NCBI RefSeq assembly: GCF_900129725.1
Contig: NZ_FQWQ01000001.1
Span: 3,348,001-3,412,000 of the forward strand
Origin: Chryseolinea serpens
GTDB lineage: Bacteria > Bacteroidota > Bacteroidia > Cytophagales > Cyclobacteriaceae
DNA length: 64,000 nucleotides
Direction of reading: 5' to 3'
Positions within the stretch are counted from its first letter, which is position 1; each line of letters starts with the position of its first letter. The position numbers and the translations under genes are program-made. Below the pieces are notes generated by a model, which was not told where the DNA came from, made no database searches, and saw nothing but the letters and a program-made list of their open reading frames with translations. Of this stretch, positions 52,487 through 62,035 are shown piece by piece.

Positions 52487-54424
52487 TTAATCCTTATCCG
52501 GGCGAAGGGAATTGATCCAGGCTGCAATTTTAAGGGCTTCGGCTTTTGGCACTTGCGGCATAGGCGCCATGGGTGTTTCATGCTCGGGCCAGTTCTTGGG
52601 TTCGGGGTTATAGATCAATTGCACAATGCGCTCGTTGCTGTACTTGCGCTTGGCCACATCGGCAAAGGCAGGGCCCACCTGGCGTTTGCTAGCTTGATGG
52701 CAGGCTGTACAAGTATTTTTAACGAGCAGCGGTTCAATCTCTGCATACGTCGGAGCTTTCACCGATGCTGCGGCGGGCTTGGTAGCGGCAGCTGTTTTTG
52801 CCACCACAGGTTTCGCCAATGGAATAGAACGTTTCGTGCTCCATTCGCTTGCCGGCAGGGCTGCGCCTTCGGGTATATTGTTAAGGGTATAATAGGCGGT
52901 GGGGTGCAATACGGCCAGTCCGTTTTGCGTGCGGATCCCGCCCACTATGATTTCGTGCAAATAGTATTGCCGCAGGTTGTCGATCACTAGCCGGACTTTC
53001 TTGCCGTCGTCGGAAACTTTGACGCCTTTGATGTTGAGTTTCTCTTCGTTAACGGTAGGGCTACCATACACAGCGTGGTATTTGTAGATGAAGCTCCGGC
53101 CGTTATAAGACGACAGGTCTTCGGCCAGTTTCTTATCCACCGGTTGTGTGAACTCGATTTCAAACCCATCGGGCATGGCGTGGACAGTATACATTTCCAG
53201 CGGTGCTTTTCCGGTCCAGACCAGGCGTTGCAAACCGGATGTGGTGGTGCCGGCCGATCCCCAACCGCGGTTGGTCTCGCCCACGAACAGGGAACCATCG
53301 TGTCCCCAGTTCATCCGCAACACTCCCGATTGAAAGCTGCTTTTAAAATCAAACGCCACGCCTTGATATTCGCCTTTCACTTTTTCCATGACCACGCGCA
53401 TGATCTTGCTTTGACCTTGATCGCCGACAAAGATCTGTCCGGCAAAAGGGCCGAACTTTCCATTGGTGTCGTCGGTGATGATCTCCGAATTGGAGATGCC
53501 CAGCACGCCGTGCGGCAGCATGATGGCGGGGAGTCTGGTTTCGGGGAATTCTTTTTTCACCTGGTAAAGAAACGCGGGTGTTTCGTTTACCACGTTCTCG
53601 GGTTTCACGTATTGTCCTTCGCGCTTAACCTGGCGTGGATCAAATTTTGCGTATAGCTGGGCCGTAGTCAGTTTCACGGGTGAATCGGGCAGGCTGGTCC
53701 AGCGCAGGCCGGCGGGGTGACCGGTGAAGCTTCCTTTGGTGAGGTGATAGATAGAGCCGGTGCCTTGCCAGTCGCCCTGGTTGTCGTCATAGAACAATTC
53801 GCCATTGATCATGCCAATGCCGCAGGGCGAGCGCATGCCGGTGGCCCAGGGTTCCAACGTGCCATCGGTATGGATCTTCATGGTCCAGCCGCGATAGGGT
53901 ACACGGCTTTCGCCACGCCACCATTCTTCGTCGCCAAAGGCCACATTGCCGGTCACAAAGAAGTTTCCGTCGGGAGCCAGCTTGGGACCGAAGGAATATT
54001 CGTGGTAATGGCCGGAGAGCGGCCAGGCGTATACGGTTTCATAGACGTCGGCTTTGTCGTCGCCGTCTTTGTCGATCAGCTTTGTGAGCTCGCCGCGTTG
54101 GGCGGCATAGAGGGCGCCCTGGTGATAGAGCAGACCGAGCGGCTCGTGAAGACCGGAGGCAAACAAAGTATACTGCGGGGCAGAACCATCGGCATTTTCA
54201 ATGATCCACACATCTCCGCGACGGGTGCTCAACGCGATGCGTCCATCGGGCAGCGTAGCCACGCCGCCCACTTCCAGCAGCACGCCTTCGGGTGTGGGCA
54301 CGGTGATGACCCTGTAGTATTCCTCTTCCTGAGGGGTTTGTGCCATCGCGCTCGCGGCTCCGAAAGCCAGAAGCGCACAAGCGAAAAATTTCTTTGCAAT
54401 AGAGTTCATTTTCTTAGCGTTCAT
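52487..54424 (-). CDS. Secreted beta-propeller/cytochrome c protein
   Basis: 645 residues. Signal peptide (about 1-28, ASAMAQ), a long sorbosone-dehydrogenase-like beta-propeller (about 30-500) of the PVC-type heme-binding family, an Ala/Pro linker and a C-terminal cytochrome c domain with CTACH (C572, C575, H576) and the probable axial Met in PMAPMPQ (619-622). Likely takes electrons from a periplasmic oxidation. Its ATG follows two bases after the DUF1080 gene stop, so both form one operon. Confidence 0.88.
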   Translation of the reverse strand: MNAKKMNSIAKKFFACALLAFGAASAMAQTPQEEEYYRVITVPTPEGVLLEVGGVATLPDGRIALSTRRGDVWIIENADGSAPQYTLFASGLHEPLGLLYHQGALYAAQRGELTKLIDKDGDDKADVYETVYAWPLSGHYHEYSFGPKLAPDGNFFVTGNVAFGDEEWWRGESRVPYRGWTMKIHTDGTLEPWATGMRSPCGIGMINGELFYDDNQGDWQGTGSIYHLTKGSFTGHPAGLRWTSLPDSPVKLTTAQLYAKFDPRQVKREGQYVKPENVVNETPAFLYQVKKEFPETRLPAIMLPHGVLGISNSEIITDDTNGKFGPFAGQIFVGDQGQSKIMRVVMEKVKGEYQGVAFDFKSSFQSGVLRMNWGHDGSLFVGETNRGWGSAGTTTSGLQRLVWTGKAPLEMYTVHAMPDGFEIEFTQPVDKKLAEDLSSYNGRSFIYKYHAVYGSPTVNEEKLNIKGVKVSDDGKKVRLVIDNLRQYYLHEIIVGGIRTQNGLAVLHPTAYYTLNNIPEGAALPASEWSTKRSIPLAKPVVAKTAAATKPAAASVKAPTYAEIEPLLVKNTCTACHQASKRQVGPAFADVAKRKYSNERIVQLIYNPEPKNWPEHETPMAPMPQVPKAEALKIAAWINSLRPDKD

Positions 54425-54426
54425 GG

Positions 54427-56364
54427 TTACCAGATCACGGAATATTTTACAGCACTGTCTACGGCCACGATCAATTCTTTCTTGCCGTTCACATCGCGCA
54501 CAACGGGCTGGCCGGTGGTCACTTTGATGTAATACTGCTTGTCGTCAATGGCATAGGAACCGTCGGGCATTTGTGCGATGGTGCGGCCTTCGCCCAGCTT
54601 GTAGTACAAGCCGGTTTTGGTGCCGCGGTTCTTAATATTCACTTCGTGCGTGATGACCCTGTTCTGGTCGTCGGGGTAGATCTTGTCTTCTACGTCGAGG
54701 CCTTCGTAGGTATACTTAAATATCGGGCGGTGTGTGGACGGCTCAAGCTCAAATCCTTTGCCGCGGTGTTCGTTTGCTTTCACGAGGTCTTCCTTCAGGA
54801 TCACGGGGAACGGTTCGGTTTGAGACGCAAGGAAAGCCAACGGCTGGTTGTTGAACAAATATTGCGTTGCTCCTCGCGGACGGAAGGAGCCATCGCCACG
54901 ATCGTGCCACATGGGAGTGGCATCCACAAACGAGCCATGCCAAACGCACACCAAGTTGCCCGATTTCATATCGTAGACATAGTGCGTACCACTGGGATCG
55001 GCCACGCCGATCGTATGCGTAAGACGCTGTGCACGGTCGCCTTTAAAATCCAGAAAAGCGCGCAACAACCTGGGTTCGCTAGTGGCGTCGAGATAGATGG
55101 GCGACACCGGTTCGTCGTCGGGAGGAAGCGAATTGAAAGCGTGCAGTGCCTGCGGATAGGTGGTAGCGCTCTTCACGGTGAGACCGAGGCGCGGTGGCAT
55201 CCACGATGCGTCTTTGTAATTATAAATCTCGACAGGTACTTTGCCCGCTTTCAGCGTGATGGTTACCCATTGATCGGCGTAGGCATCGGGGCGTTGCAGA
55301 TCGGTGAGTTGTTGATTGTTGATGATCAGGCGACCCCCTCCCGTATGAGCCAATTGAAACTGGTACGTGCCATCCTGTGGTACATTCAGATCGGCTTTGT
55401 AGGAAACACCATAAGCATTCTCATTCGTCAGGACTTCGCAGGTAAGCTGAGGAATTGATCCTGTGACAGCGGGCTTCAGTGAAGCGAAGTCCGAGATCGT
55501 TTTGAAGTTTCCGTAGTAGGTATTGTAGGTGATGTTGGAGAGCGAGAAGTTCACCTCTTTCATGAGGCGATAGGACATGTTGCGGATGGCAACCGGGCCA
55601 TGGTCGCCCTGGATGAGCAGCGGGCCCATGGGCTTTTCGTTGTTTTCGATGGGTCCGCCTGTGGGCAAGGGCACCTCCACGTTATCGTGGATGAGCACGC
55701 CATTCAGCTCAACGGATACGAAGCGGGCATTGGCAATTTTTTGTCCGGCAGCGTTGAAGCGCGGGGCCCGGAACGACACTTTGAATTTCTGCCACAGACC
55801 GGGAGCCTTTGCGGGATTGGAGAGCGGGGCTTTGCCCATATAGATCTTGCCCTGTTCGGTTTCCCAGTTGCGATAGATGCCCCCGATGTCGGAGAACTTC
55901 GGATCTTTCACACCCCAGCTGTCGAACAGCTGCATTTCGTAGCGGCCTTGGAAGTAGACGCCGGAGTTGGAACCCCGGGGCAACATCACTTCGAACTCGA
56001 GTTCGATGTCACCGTGCTCGAAGGCGGAGACCAGGTTGTCTTTTTTTGTTTCGTCGTTCAGGTTGAGCAATATGCCTTTGCCGGGTTGGAACGAAACGAC
56101 CTGCGGCTTTGCCGGTGCGGCCTCGTCTTTGGAGCGCTTGCTCTTCTTTTTGGTTTCGGGAGCAGCCGGTTTATCGTGCGCCTCGTGAATGTCTGCCGCG
56201 GGATTTATGGTCACATCGCCCACGACTTGCCAGTTGCCGGCCTGGGGTCTGAAATCGGACAAATCTTCGAAGGAAACTTTCCTGAACGTCGATTCCTGCG
56301 CGCGCACCGCCAGGCATCCGGCCATGGCGATCACCAGGAAAAAACATCTTTTGACATTGTACAT
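54427..56364 (-). CDS. DUF1080 (3-keto-disaccharide hydrolase) protein with extra domains
   Basis: 645 residues with signal peptide (1-22). A DUF1080 concanavalin-like domain covers about 30-270 (FEVMLPRGSNSGVYFQGRYEMQ, GIYRNWE), then a PA14-like region (about 280-400, GTYQFQLAHTGGGRLIINNQQ) and a further beta domain. DUF1080 proteins split 3-keto-glycosides, the products of GMC-type 3-dehydrogenases, so this protein probably acts with a glycoside 3-dehydrogenase of the kind encoded at 40924-42618. A Lys/Glu-rich low-complexity piece (APETKKKSKRSKDEAAPA) lies near residue 65. Confidence 0.85.
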   Translation of the reverse strand: MYNVKRCFFLVIAMAGCLAVRAQESTFRKVSFEDLSDFRPQAGNWQVVGDVTINPAADIHEAHDKPAAPETKKKSKRSKDEAAPAKPQVVSFQPGKGILLNLNDETKKDNLVSAFEHGDIELEFEVMLPRGSNSGVYFQGRYEMQLFDSWGVKDPKFSDIGGIYRNWETEQGKIYMGKAPLSNPAKAPGLWQKFKVSFRAPRFNAAGQKIANARFVSVELNGVLIHDNVEVPLPTGGPIENNEKPMGPLLIQGDHGPVAIRNMSYRLMKEVNFSLSNITYNTYYGNFKTISDFASLKPAVTGSIPQLTCEVLTNENAYGVSYKADLNVPQDGTYQFQLAHTGGGRLIINNQQLTDLQRPDAYADQWVTITLKAGKVPVEIYNYKDASWMPPRLGLTVKSATTYPQALHAFNSLPPDDEPVSPIYLDATSEPRLLRAFLDFKGDRAQRLTHTIGVADPSGTHYVYDMKSGNLVCVWHGSFVDATPMWHDRGDGSFRPRGATQYLFNNQPLAFLASQTEPFPVILKEDLVKANEHRGKGFELEPSTHRPIFKYTYEGLDVEDKIYPDDQNRVITHEVNIKNRGTKTGLYYKLGEGRTIAQMPDGSYAIDDKQYYIKVTTGQPVVRDVNGKKELIVAVDSAVKYSVIW

Positions 56365-56498
56365 GATGAAAAAGGATTAGAAATGAAGTTCGCTAATATC
56401 GACCATGGATCTTTAATCGCAAAGATTGTTCACAAAATATACAAGGATGTTTGTCTTCGGAATAATGCCCCCGGATTTCAAATAAGATCACTAATGGA

Positions 56499-56506
56499 TA
56501 CCTTTG
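56499..56506 (+). promoter_or_regulatory. -7 promoter box of the M20 amidohydrolase gene
   Basis: TACCTTTG fits TAnnTTTG and ends 18 bp before the ATG at 56525. No exact TTTG is found at the -33 position. Confidence 0.55.
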
Positions 56507-56524
56507 TTTTCTTAACAACGATTC

Positions 56525-57715
56525 ATGAGCCTGCTTCAGCAAATACAGACCCTTTCGCAAAACTATAGTGAAAGCGTGATCGCCTACCGTCGTCATTTAC
56601 ACGCCCATCCTGAGTTATCTTACCAGGAATTTAATACCGCAAAATATGTCGCTGAGCAATTGCGCCTCGCGGGCATCGAACCACAAACCATTGCGACAAC
56701 GGGCGTGCTCGCCGAAATAAAAGGACGGAACCCCGAAAGGAAAACCATTGCGCTCCGTGCCGATATGGATGCACTGCCGATCGAGGAGGCCAACCAGGTT
56801 CCCTATAAGTCTACCAACCCCGGGGTGATGCATGCCTGCGGCCACGATGTGCACACGTCGTCGTTGTTGGGCACGGCCAAAATTCTTCAGCAGGTGAAGG
56901 ACCAGTTTGAGGGGACCGTGCGTTTGTTGTTTCAGCCGGGGGAAGAAAAAAATCCCGGGGGTGCGTCCTACATGATCCGCGATGGCGCGCTGAAGAATCC
57001 TCAACCGATTTCTATTCTCGGGCAACACGTGTTCCCTTTGCTGCCGGCGGGCAAGATCGGGTTTCGCGAAGGCATGTACATGGCCAGCGCCGACGAAATC
57101 TATCTGAAAGTGATTGGCAAGGGAGGTCACGGTGCCGCACCGGACCTGGCCATCGATCCGATCGTTATCGCTTCCCACATCATCATTGCCCTGCAGCAAA
57201 TCATCAGCCGCAACGCCAATCCACGTCAACCCACCGTGCTCACCTTTGGAAATATCATTGGTCATGGTGCCACGAACATCATCCCCAACGAAGTGAATAT
57301 TGCGGGCACGTTCCGGGCCATGAACGAAGAGTGGCGCGAGTCGGCTTTGGTGAAGATCAAAAAGATGGCCGAGAGCATCGCCGAAGGCATGGGTGGCCGG
57401 TGTGAGGTGGATATTTCACGGGGCTATCCGTACCTGGAAAACAATCCGGAGCTTACCCGAAGAATACGCGCCGCTGCCGAAGAATATGTAGGCAAGGAAA
57501 ATGTATTCAACATCGACATCACCCTGGGCGCCGAAGACTTTGCTTACTACTCGCAAGTTATTCCCGCTGCATTCTACAGACTGGGCACGCGCAACGATGC
57601 AAAAGGCATCTCGTCCTATGTGCATACACCAACGTTCGACATCGATGAAGATGCGTTGAAGATCGGCCCGGGGCTGATGGCCTGGATGGCCGTGAAGGAA
57701 CTGGAGCTTCCATAA
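56525..57715 (+). CDS. M20-family amidohydrolase (N-acyl-amino-acid hydrolase type)
   Basis: 396 residues. Metal site: ADMDALPIEE (Asp) and HACGHDVHTS with two histidines, GEEKNPGGA, and a late His (about 365) in YVHTPTFD. The M20D group (IAA-amino-acid hydrolase/aminoacylase-like) releases amino acids from acyl- or dipeptide conjugates. No signal peptide, so cytoplasmic. Single gene, convergent with glmS. Confidence 0.92.
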   Translation: MSLLQQIQTLSQNYSESVIAYRRHLHAHPELSYQEFNTAKYVAEQLRLAGIEPQTIATTGVLAEIKGRNPERKTIALRADMDALPIEEANQVPYKSTNPGVMHACGHDVHTSSLLGTAKILQQVKDQFEGTVRLLFQPGEEKNPGGASYMIRDGALKNPQPISILGQHVFPLLPAGKIGFREGMYMASADEIYLKVIGKGGHGAAPDLAIDPIVIASHIIIALQQIISRNANPRQPTVLTFGNIIGHGATNIIPNEVNIAGTFRAMNEEWRESALVKIKKMAESIAEGMGGRCEVDISRGYPYLENNPELTRRIRAAAEEYVGKENVFNIDITLGAEDFAYYSQVIPAAFYRLGTRNDAKGISSYVHTPTFDIDEDALKIGPGLMAWMAVKELELP

Positions 57716-57731
57716 ATCATCAACGCTGCTC

Positions 57732-57773
57732 AAAAAAAGAGAGGCTGCCTTTAAAAGACAGCCTCTCTTTTTT
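57732..57773. terminator. Bidirectional terminator between M20 and glmS
   Basis: GAGAGGCTG (57739-57747) / CAGCCTCTC (57759-57767), flanked by seven A and by a T-run, so it can end both convergent genes. Confidence 0.85.
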
Positions 57774-57789
57774 ATTTGATCCTGACGAT

Positions 57790-59625
57790 TTATTCCACCG
57801 TCACAGACTTCGCTAAATTTCTAGGTTGGTCCACATTGCAACCGCGCATCACCGCGATGTGATACGACAACAGCTGCAACGGTATCACCGATACCAGCGG
57901 CATCAACGCATCGTGCACGGCAGGTACCTCCACAACAAACTCAGACATGGCAGGAATTAGTTTGTCCCCTTCCGTGACCACAGAGATGACGCGGCCTTTC
58001 CGTGCCTTCACTTCCTGAATGTTGGATACTACTTTCTCGTACGAGCTATCGCGCGTGGCGATGAACACGACCGGCATCTCCTCATCGATAAGGGCGATGG
58101 GGCCGTGTTTCATTTCGGCGGCGGGATAGCCTTCGGCGTGGATGTAGGAGATCTCCTTCAGCTTCAGTGCACCTTCGAGGGCCACGGGGAAATTGTAGCC
58201 CCGGCCGAGGTAGATAAAGTTGCGGGAATCTTTGAAGAGCGCGGAGATCTTTTTGATCTCGTCGTTTAGCAACAATGCTTTTTCCACTTTGGCGGGAATG
58301 GTCTCCATTTCCACCAGCAGTTCATGAAGCTTCTGCTCGGTGATGGTGCCTTTGCGTTGGGCTACCGAGAGGGCGATCATGCTCAACACGGTGAGTTGCG
58401 CGGTGAAGGCCTTCGTGCTGGCCACCCCGATCTCGGGGCCGGCGTGTGTGTATGCGCCAGCGTGCGTTGCGCGGGCAATGGAAGAACCTACGACGTTACA
58501 AACCCCAAAGATGATGGCGCCTTTCGACTTGGCCAACTCGATCGCCGCCAATGTATCGGCAGTCTCACCGGATTGCGAGATGGCAATGACCACATCGCCT
58601 TCGCGGATCACGGGGTTGCGATAACGAAACTCGGAAGCGTATTCTACCTCCACGGGAATTCTACAGAACTCTTCGAAGAAATACTCCGCCACCAGACCGG
58701 CATGCCACGACGTGCCGCAGGCCACGATCAGGATGCGTTCTGCATTCACCAGCTTGGTGATGTATTCGCTCAAGCCTCCCAGCACCAGGCGGCCTTGGGT
58801 GGAATCGAGACGACCGCGCATACAGTCGCGGATGGAGCGGGGTTGCTCAAAAATTTCTTTCAACATGAAGTGTTCAAAGCCGCCTTTTTCGATGGCCTCC
58901 AACTCCAGGTCGATGGTTTGAATATAAGGGGTGAGGGGCAAGTTGGCTGTGTTCTTCACGCTCAGTTCGCCATTCTTGATCACGGCGATCTCCTGATCGT
59001 TCAGGTACACCACTTCGTTCGTGTATTCAATGATGGGGGTGGCATCCGAGGCCATAAAGAACTCGTCTTTGCCGATGCCCAACACCAGCGGGCTGCCTTT
59101 GCGGGCGGCGATCAACAGCGAAGGGTCTTCCAGCGACATCACTACGATGGCGTAGGCACCCACCACTTTGGTAAGGGCAAGCCGCACGGCCTCTTCGAGC
59201 GCGACGTTGTTGTGTTCTTGAATGTCTTCAATGAAATGGATGAGTACTTCGGTGTCGGTGTCGCTGAGGAACGTGTGGCCTTTGTTGATGAGGTCCTGTT
59301 TCAACGCACCATAGTTTTCGATGATGCCGTTGTGGATGATCGCCAATTTGCCGCTGGCCGAATAGTGCGGGTGCGCGTTGCGGTCGTTGGGTTCGCCGTG
59401 GGTTGCCCAGCGTGTGTGGCCCATCCCAATGTTGCTGTTGAGGGGTTTGTCCTGCAGGAATTTTTCAAGGTCCGAAACCTTGCCCTTCTTTTTGTAGACA
59501 CTAAGGCTCCCGTTCAACAAGGCAATGCCGGCGCTGTCGTAGCCCCGGTACTCCAAACGCTTCAATCCTTTTATAATGATCTCGTGGGCCTGACGATGGC
59601 CAATGTAAGCAACAATTCCACACAT
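57790..59625 (-). CDS. glmS: Glutamine-fructose-6-phosphate aminotransferase
   Basis: 611 residues. The N-terminal glutaminase domain starts MCGIVAYIGHR with catalytic Cys2 exposed after Met removal; TRWATHGEPN is the next signature. Two SIS domains follow (SQSGETADTLAAIELAK, ARATHAGAYTHAG) and the C-terminal VTVE tail is the normal end. Makes glucosamine-6-P for peptidoglycan and LPS. Third in an operon after the GT5-like gene and DUF4270. Confidence 0.97.
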   Translation of the reverse strand: MCGIVAYIGHRQAHEIIIKGLKRLEYRGYDSAGIALLNGSLSVYKKKGKVSDLEKFLQDKPLNSNIGMGHTRWATHGEPNDRNAHPHYSASGKLAIIHNGIIENYGALKQDLINKGHTFLSDTDTEVLIHFIEDIQEHNNVALEEAVRLALTKVVGAYAIVVMSLEDPSLLIAARKGSPLVLGIGKDEFFMASDATPIIEYTNEVVYLNDQEIAVIKNGELSVKNTANLPLTPYIQTIDLELEAIEKGGFEHFMLKEIFEQPRSIRDCMRGRLDSTQGRLVLGGLSEYITKLVNAERILIVACGTSWHAGLVAEYFFEEFCRIPVEVEYASEFRYRNPVIREGDVVIAISQSGETADTLAAIELAKSKGAIIFGVCNVVGSSIARATHAGAYTHAGPEIGVASTKAFTAQLTVLSMIALSVAQRKGTITEQKLHELLVEMETIPAKVEKALLLNDEIKKISALFKDSRNFIYLGRGYNFPVALEGALKLKEISYIHAEGYPAAEMKHGPIALIDEEMPVVFIATRDSSYEKVVSNIQEVKARKGRVISVVTEGDKLIPAMSEFVVEVPAVHDALMPLVSVIPLQLLSYHIAVMRGCNVDQPRNLAKSVTVE

Positions 59626-59631
59626 AAGGTC

Positions 59632-61128
59632 TTAGTTTGCGACGGCTGTCGATTTAGTATAGAACACTTTCAACTTAATGCTATTCTTCGGGAACACCGC
59701 GCGGTTCAGCGTCTTGCTACCGGTGGGGTAGAGCGCAAAATATTTGAAGCGCGATTTCTGGCTATCTTTCTCTGCTAATCTTTGAAAGAACAAGGTCCAC
59801 AATCCCTTGTAGGAAGCGTTGGTGCTGGAATAGGGCAAGAAGGCGATCTGATCTCCGGCGGCAAAAAACGCATTGTCGTTTTCCACAATGGGCGGAACAC
59901 CACCGGCGGCATTATCGTAGCGGGCAAAGGCTGCCTGGATCGACAAGTATGAGAAATACTGCAAGTCGATTTGATCTTGCGCATTTTTTGAATCGAATTT
60001 ATTCAAATGATTGTTGTCCAGCAGCATGCGCAACGACAGGCCTGCGGGCGGCAGGTTGACGGGCGACGACTGAACATTCTCGATCACCATTTCCGCAGAG
60101 TGAATCACGGAGTTCTTCAACGTGTCGGCAAACTCGTAGAATTTGCTGAAGTCCAGCTTGGTCACCACCCCGGTTCCGGATTGAACATAACGATTATCGT
60201 TGTCCACCAAGTAGTCGTTATAGAAGTCGTTGACCTCACCCAGGACAGTAGCGGAGCGATCCGTTTTGATCTGGTTAAACCCGTAAACGGTGGTCAACGG
60301 GAGCGACATGGTCAGGCTGTCATCCTTGGCATCATGATAGTGCAGAATAATCCGCGACTCCGCCGAAGTAGGATCAAAACCCACGATCTTATCGCCGCTG
60401 TTTGGCTTGATGGCGATGCCTTTGAATTGTTGCGAGAACTTCGAAGGATTGATGAACATCAGTTTCCCTATCTCCGCCGCCGTTTTACCTGCAGCTTTGG
60501 CTTCGATGTATTGTGTTCGGTATTCCAACGCACTGTTGAAAATCCGTTCTCCAAAACTAGACTCCAACGGAACGTTCAGCGTAATGATCGTGTCTTTTCC
60601 GTCGGTGACAAATTTTTTGAAGTCGGTGCTGTTCACGCCATAAGTCTTGGTGCCCAACAGGGCCGATGCCGGAATGTTGGAGTGATTGACATAATACCCC
60701 AGCGTATCGATCGGGTTATCGAGTTCATAGACCGAAAGAGACTGTCCTGATCCATCCGCCGTTCCATACGTATAGAAGTCGTATTTCAAACGCAACGACA
60801 CGGAGTCGAACACAGCGGAGCCTCTCAGCGTGTCTGCTGTGTTGGTGAAGTATTGCGTGAATGCGGAAGCCGTGATATTGCCAAAGACCTCGTCGTTATA
60901 AGTTCCCACCAACAGCCTGTTGGTTTCACCGGAATAGGTGAAGTTGCTCGTACGGATAGAGTCCATCAGCAGCACGCTGCTGGCTATCGGTATTTCAACA
61001 TAGGAAACTTTAAGATTTGAATTTGGATTTTTGTATCCGAGAAGGCTGACGTCTTCCTGGCACGCTAAAAAAAATAGGGCAACTGCCAATATGGTCAGTT
61101 GCCCTATACGGTTAACCCATAAGTTCAT
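59632..61128 (-). CDS. DUF4270 lipoprotein
   Basis: 498 residues from MNLWVNRIGQLTILAV; signal peptide with lipobox FLAC (about 24). The family is Bacteroidota-specific, found on the surface or periplasmic face; long beta-rich chain, with motifs such as GSAVFDSVSLRLKYDFYTYG. The ATG at 61128 overlaps the 3' end of the GT5-like gene by 17 bp, so coupled translation is likely. An upstream ATG (61182) is in frame but spoils the signal peptide. Confidence 0.85.
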   Translation of the reverse strand: MNLWVNRIGQLTILAVALFFLACQEDVSLLGYKNPNSNLKVSYVEIPIASSVLLMDSIRTSNFTYSGETNRLLVGTYNDEVFGNITASAFTQYFTNTADTLRGSAVFDSVSLRLKYDFYTYGTADGSGQSLSVYELDNPIDTLGYYVNHSNIPASALLGTKTYGVNSTDFKKFVTDGKDTIITLNVPLESSFGERIFNSALEYRTQYIEAKAAGKTAAEIGKLMFINPSKFSQQFKGIAIKPNSGDKIVGFDPTSAESRIILHYHDAKDDSLTMSLPLTTVYGFNQIKTDRSATVLGEVNDFYNDYLVDNDNRYVQSGTGVVTKLDFSKFYEFADTLKNSVIHSAEMVIENVQSSPVNLPPAGLSLRMLLDNNHLNKFDSKNAQDQIDLQYFSYLSIQAAFARYDNAAGGVPPIVENDNAFFAAGDQIAFLPYSSTNASYKGLWTLFFQRLAEKDSQKSRFKYFALYPTGSKTLNRAVFPKNSIKLKVFYTKSTAVAN

Positions 61129-61915
61129 TATAGAGATTATAATACGATTCGGTTGAGTTTTCGTCGTTATCAAAGTTTTCAACTTTCTTTTCTTTGATCT
61201 TCTTGAACAGGCCTTCCAGCTTCTTGTTCTCCCCGGCCACGATCACCGCATCGGAAAACTCAACACCCAGCTTGATGAAGCCTTCGAAATCGGCGGTCTT
61301 CAGGTTGCCCAGCATGTTGTCTTCGATGTCCATCATCTTCACTTTGTCCATGATGTCTCCCTTAAACTTGTGAGAGAAGGAATTATTGTAGATGGTGAAA
61401 ACCGTTTTTGCGTTTTTGAACAACGGGTCGTTTTTGTAAGTGGTTTTCAGGTACAGCGGAATGAAGCTGGTGATCCAGTCGTTGCAATGCACGACATCGG
61501 GAGCCCAGCCTAATTTGCGAACCGTTTCGATCACCCCTTTGCAAAAGAAGATTGCGCGCTCGTCGTTGTCCTCATAGAAGTTGTTTTCTTTATCGTGGAA
61601 AACCGACTTGCGATGAAAATAATCTTCGTTGTCGATGAAATAGACCTGAAGCTTAGCATTCGGAATAGAAGCCACTTTAATGATCAACGGCTTTTCTTCG
61701 TCTCCCACCGCAATATTGATACCCGACAGCCTCACTACTTCATGTAACCGGTTCTTACGCTCATTGATAATCCCAAAACGCGGCACCAGAATCCTGATCT
61801 CCATCCCCTTTTCCTGCATAGCCTGTGGAAGTTTGCGCACAAAGTCCGCTACTTCGGAGGTTTGCAGAAACGGGTTGATCTCGCTGGCTACATAAAGAAC
61901 TCGAAGTTTTGACAT
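61112..61915 (-). CDS. Glycogen synthase-like protein, GT5 domain only
   Basis: 267 residues from MSKLRVLYVASEINPF; K/T-S-E motif region (FLQTSEVADF), and VVHCNDWITSFIPLYL as in starch/glycogen synthases. Only the N-terminal GT5 domain is present; the usual C-terminal GT-B half that binds ADP-glucose is missing, so enzymatic activity by itself is doubtful. In Bacteroidota this short form is seen beside panC and glmS. An in-frame ATG at 61963 is less likely. Confidence 0.82.
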   Translation of the reverse strand: MSKLRVLYVASEINPFLQTSEVADFVRKLPQAMQEKGMEIRILVPRFGIINERKNRLHEVVRLSGINIAVGDEEKPLIIKVASIPNAKLQVYFIDNEDYFHRKSVFHDKENNFYEDNDERAIFFCKGVIETVRKLGWAPDVVHCNDWITSFIPLYLKTTYKNDPLFKNAKTVFTIYNNSFSHKFKGDIMDKVKMMDIEDNMLGNLKTADFEGFIKLGVEFSDAVIVAGENKKLEGLFKKIKEKKVENFDNDENSTESYYNLYNELMG

Positions 61916-62003
61916 ATTGATTGAATTTAAAGTAGAATGAAAAATTGAGCCACAAAAGTACAAAAAATTACCCCCTTGATCAACTTATTTTCAGTTTTCC
62001 CTA

Positions 62004-62011
62004 TATCTTTG
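62004..62011 (+). promoter_or_regulatory. -7 promoter box of panC
   Basis: TATCTTTG fits TAnnTTTG, 24 bp before the panC ATG. A facing TACTTTTG on the minus strand in the same gap would drive the GT5-DUF4270-glmS operon. Confidence 0.55.
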
Positions 62012-62035
62012 CGCCCCTTGCCAAAATGGCCTAAA

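Noticed and set aside
58324-59778. Plus-strand open frame of 484 codons
   Set aside because: Antisense to glmS; no domain, His/Val/Phe-rich shadow of a highly conserved gene.
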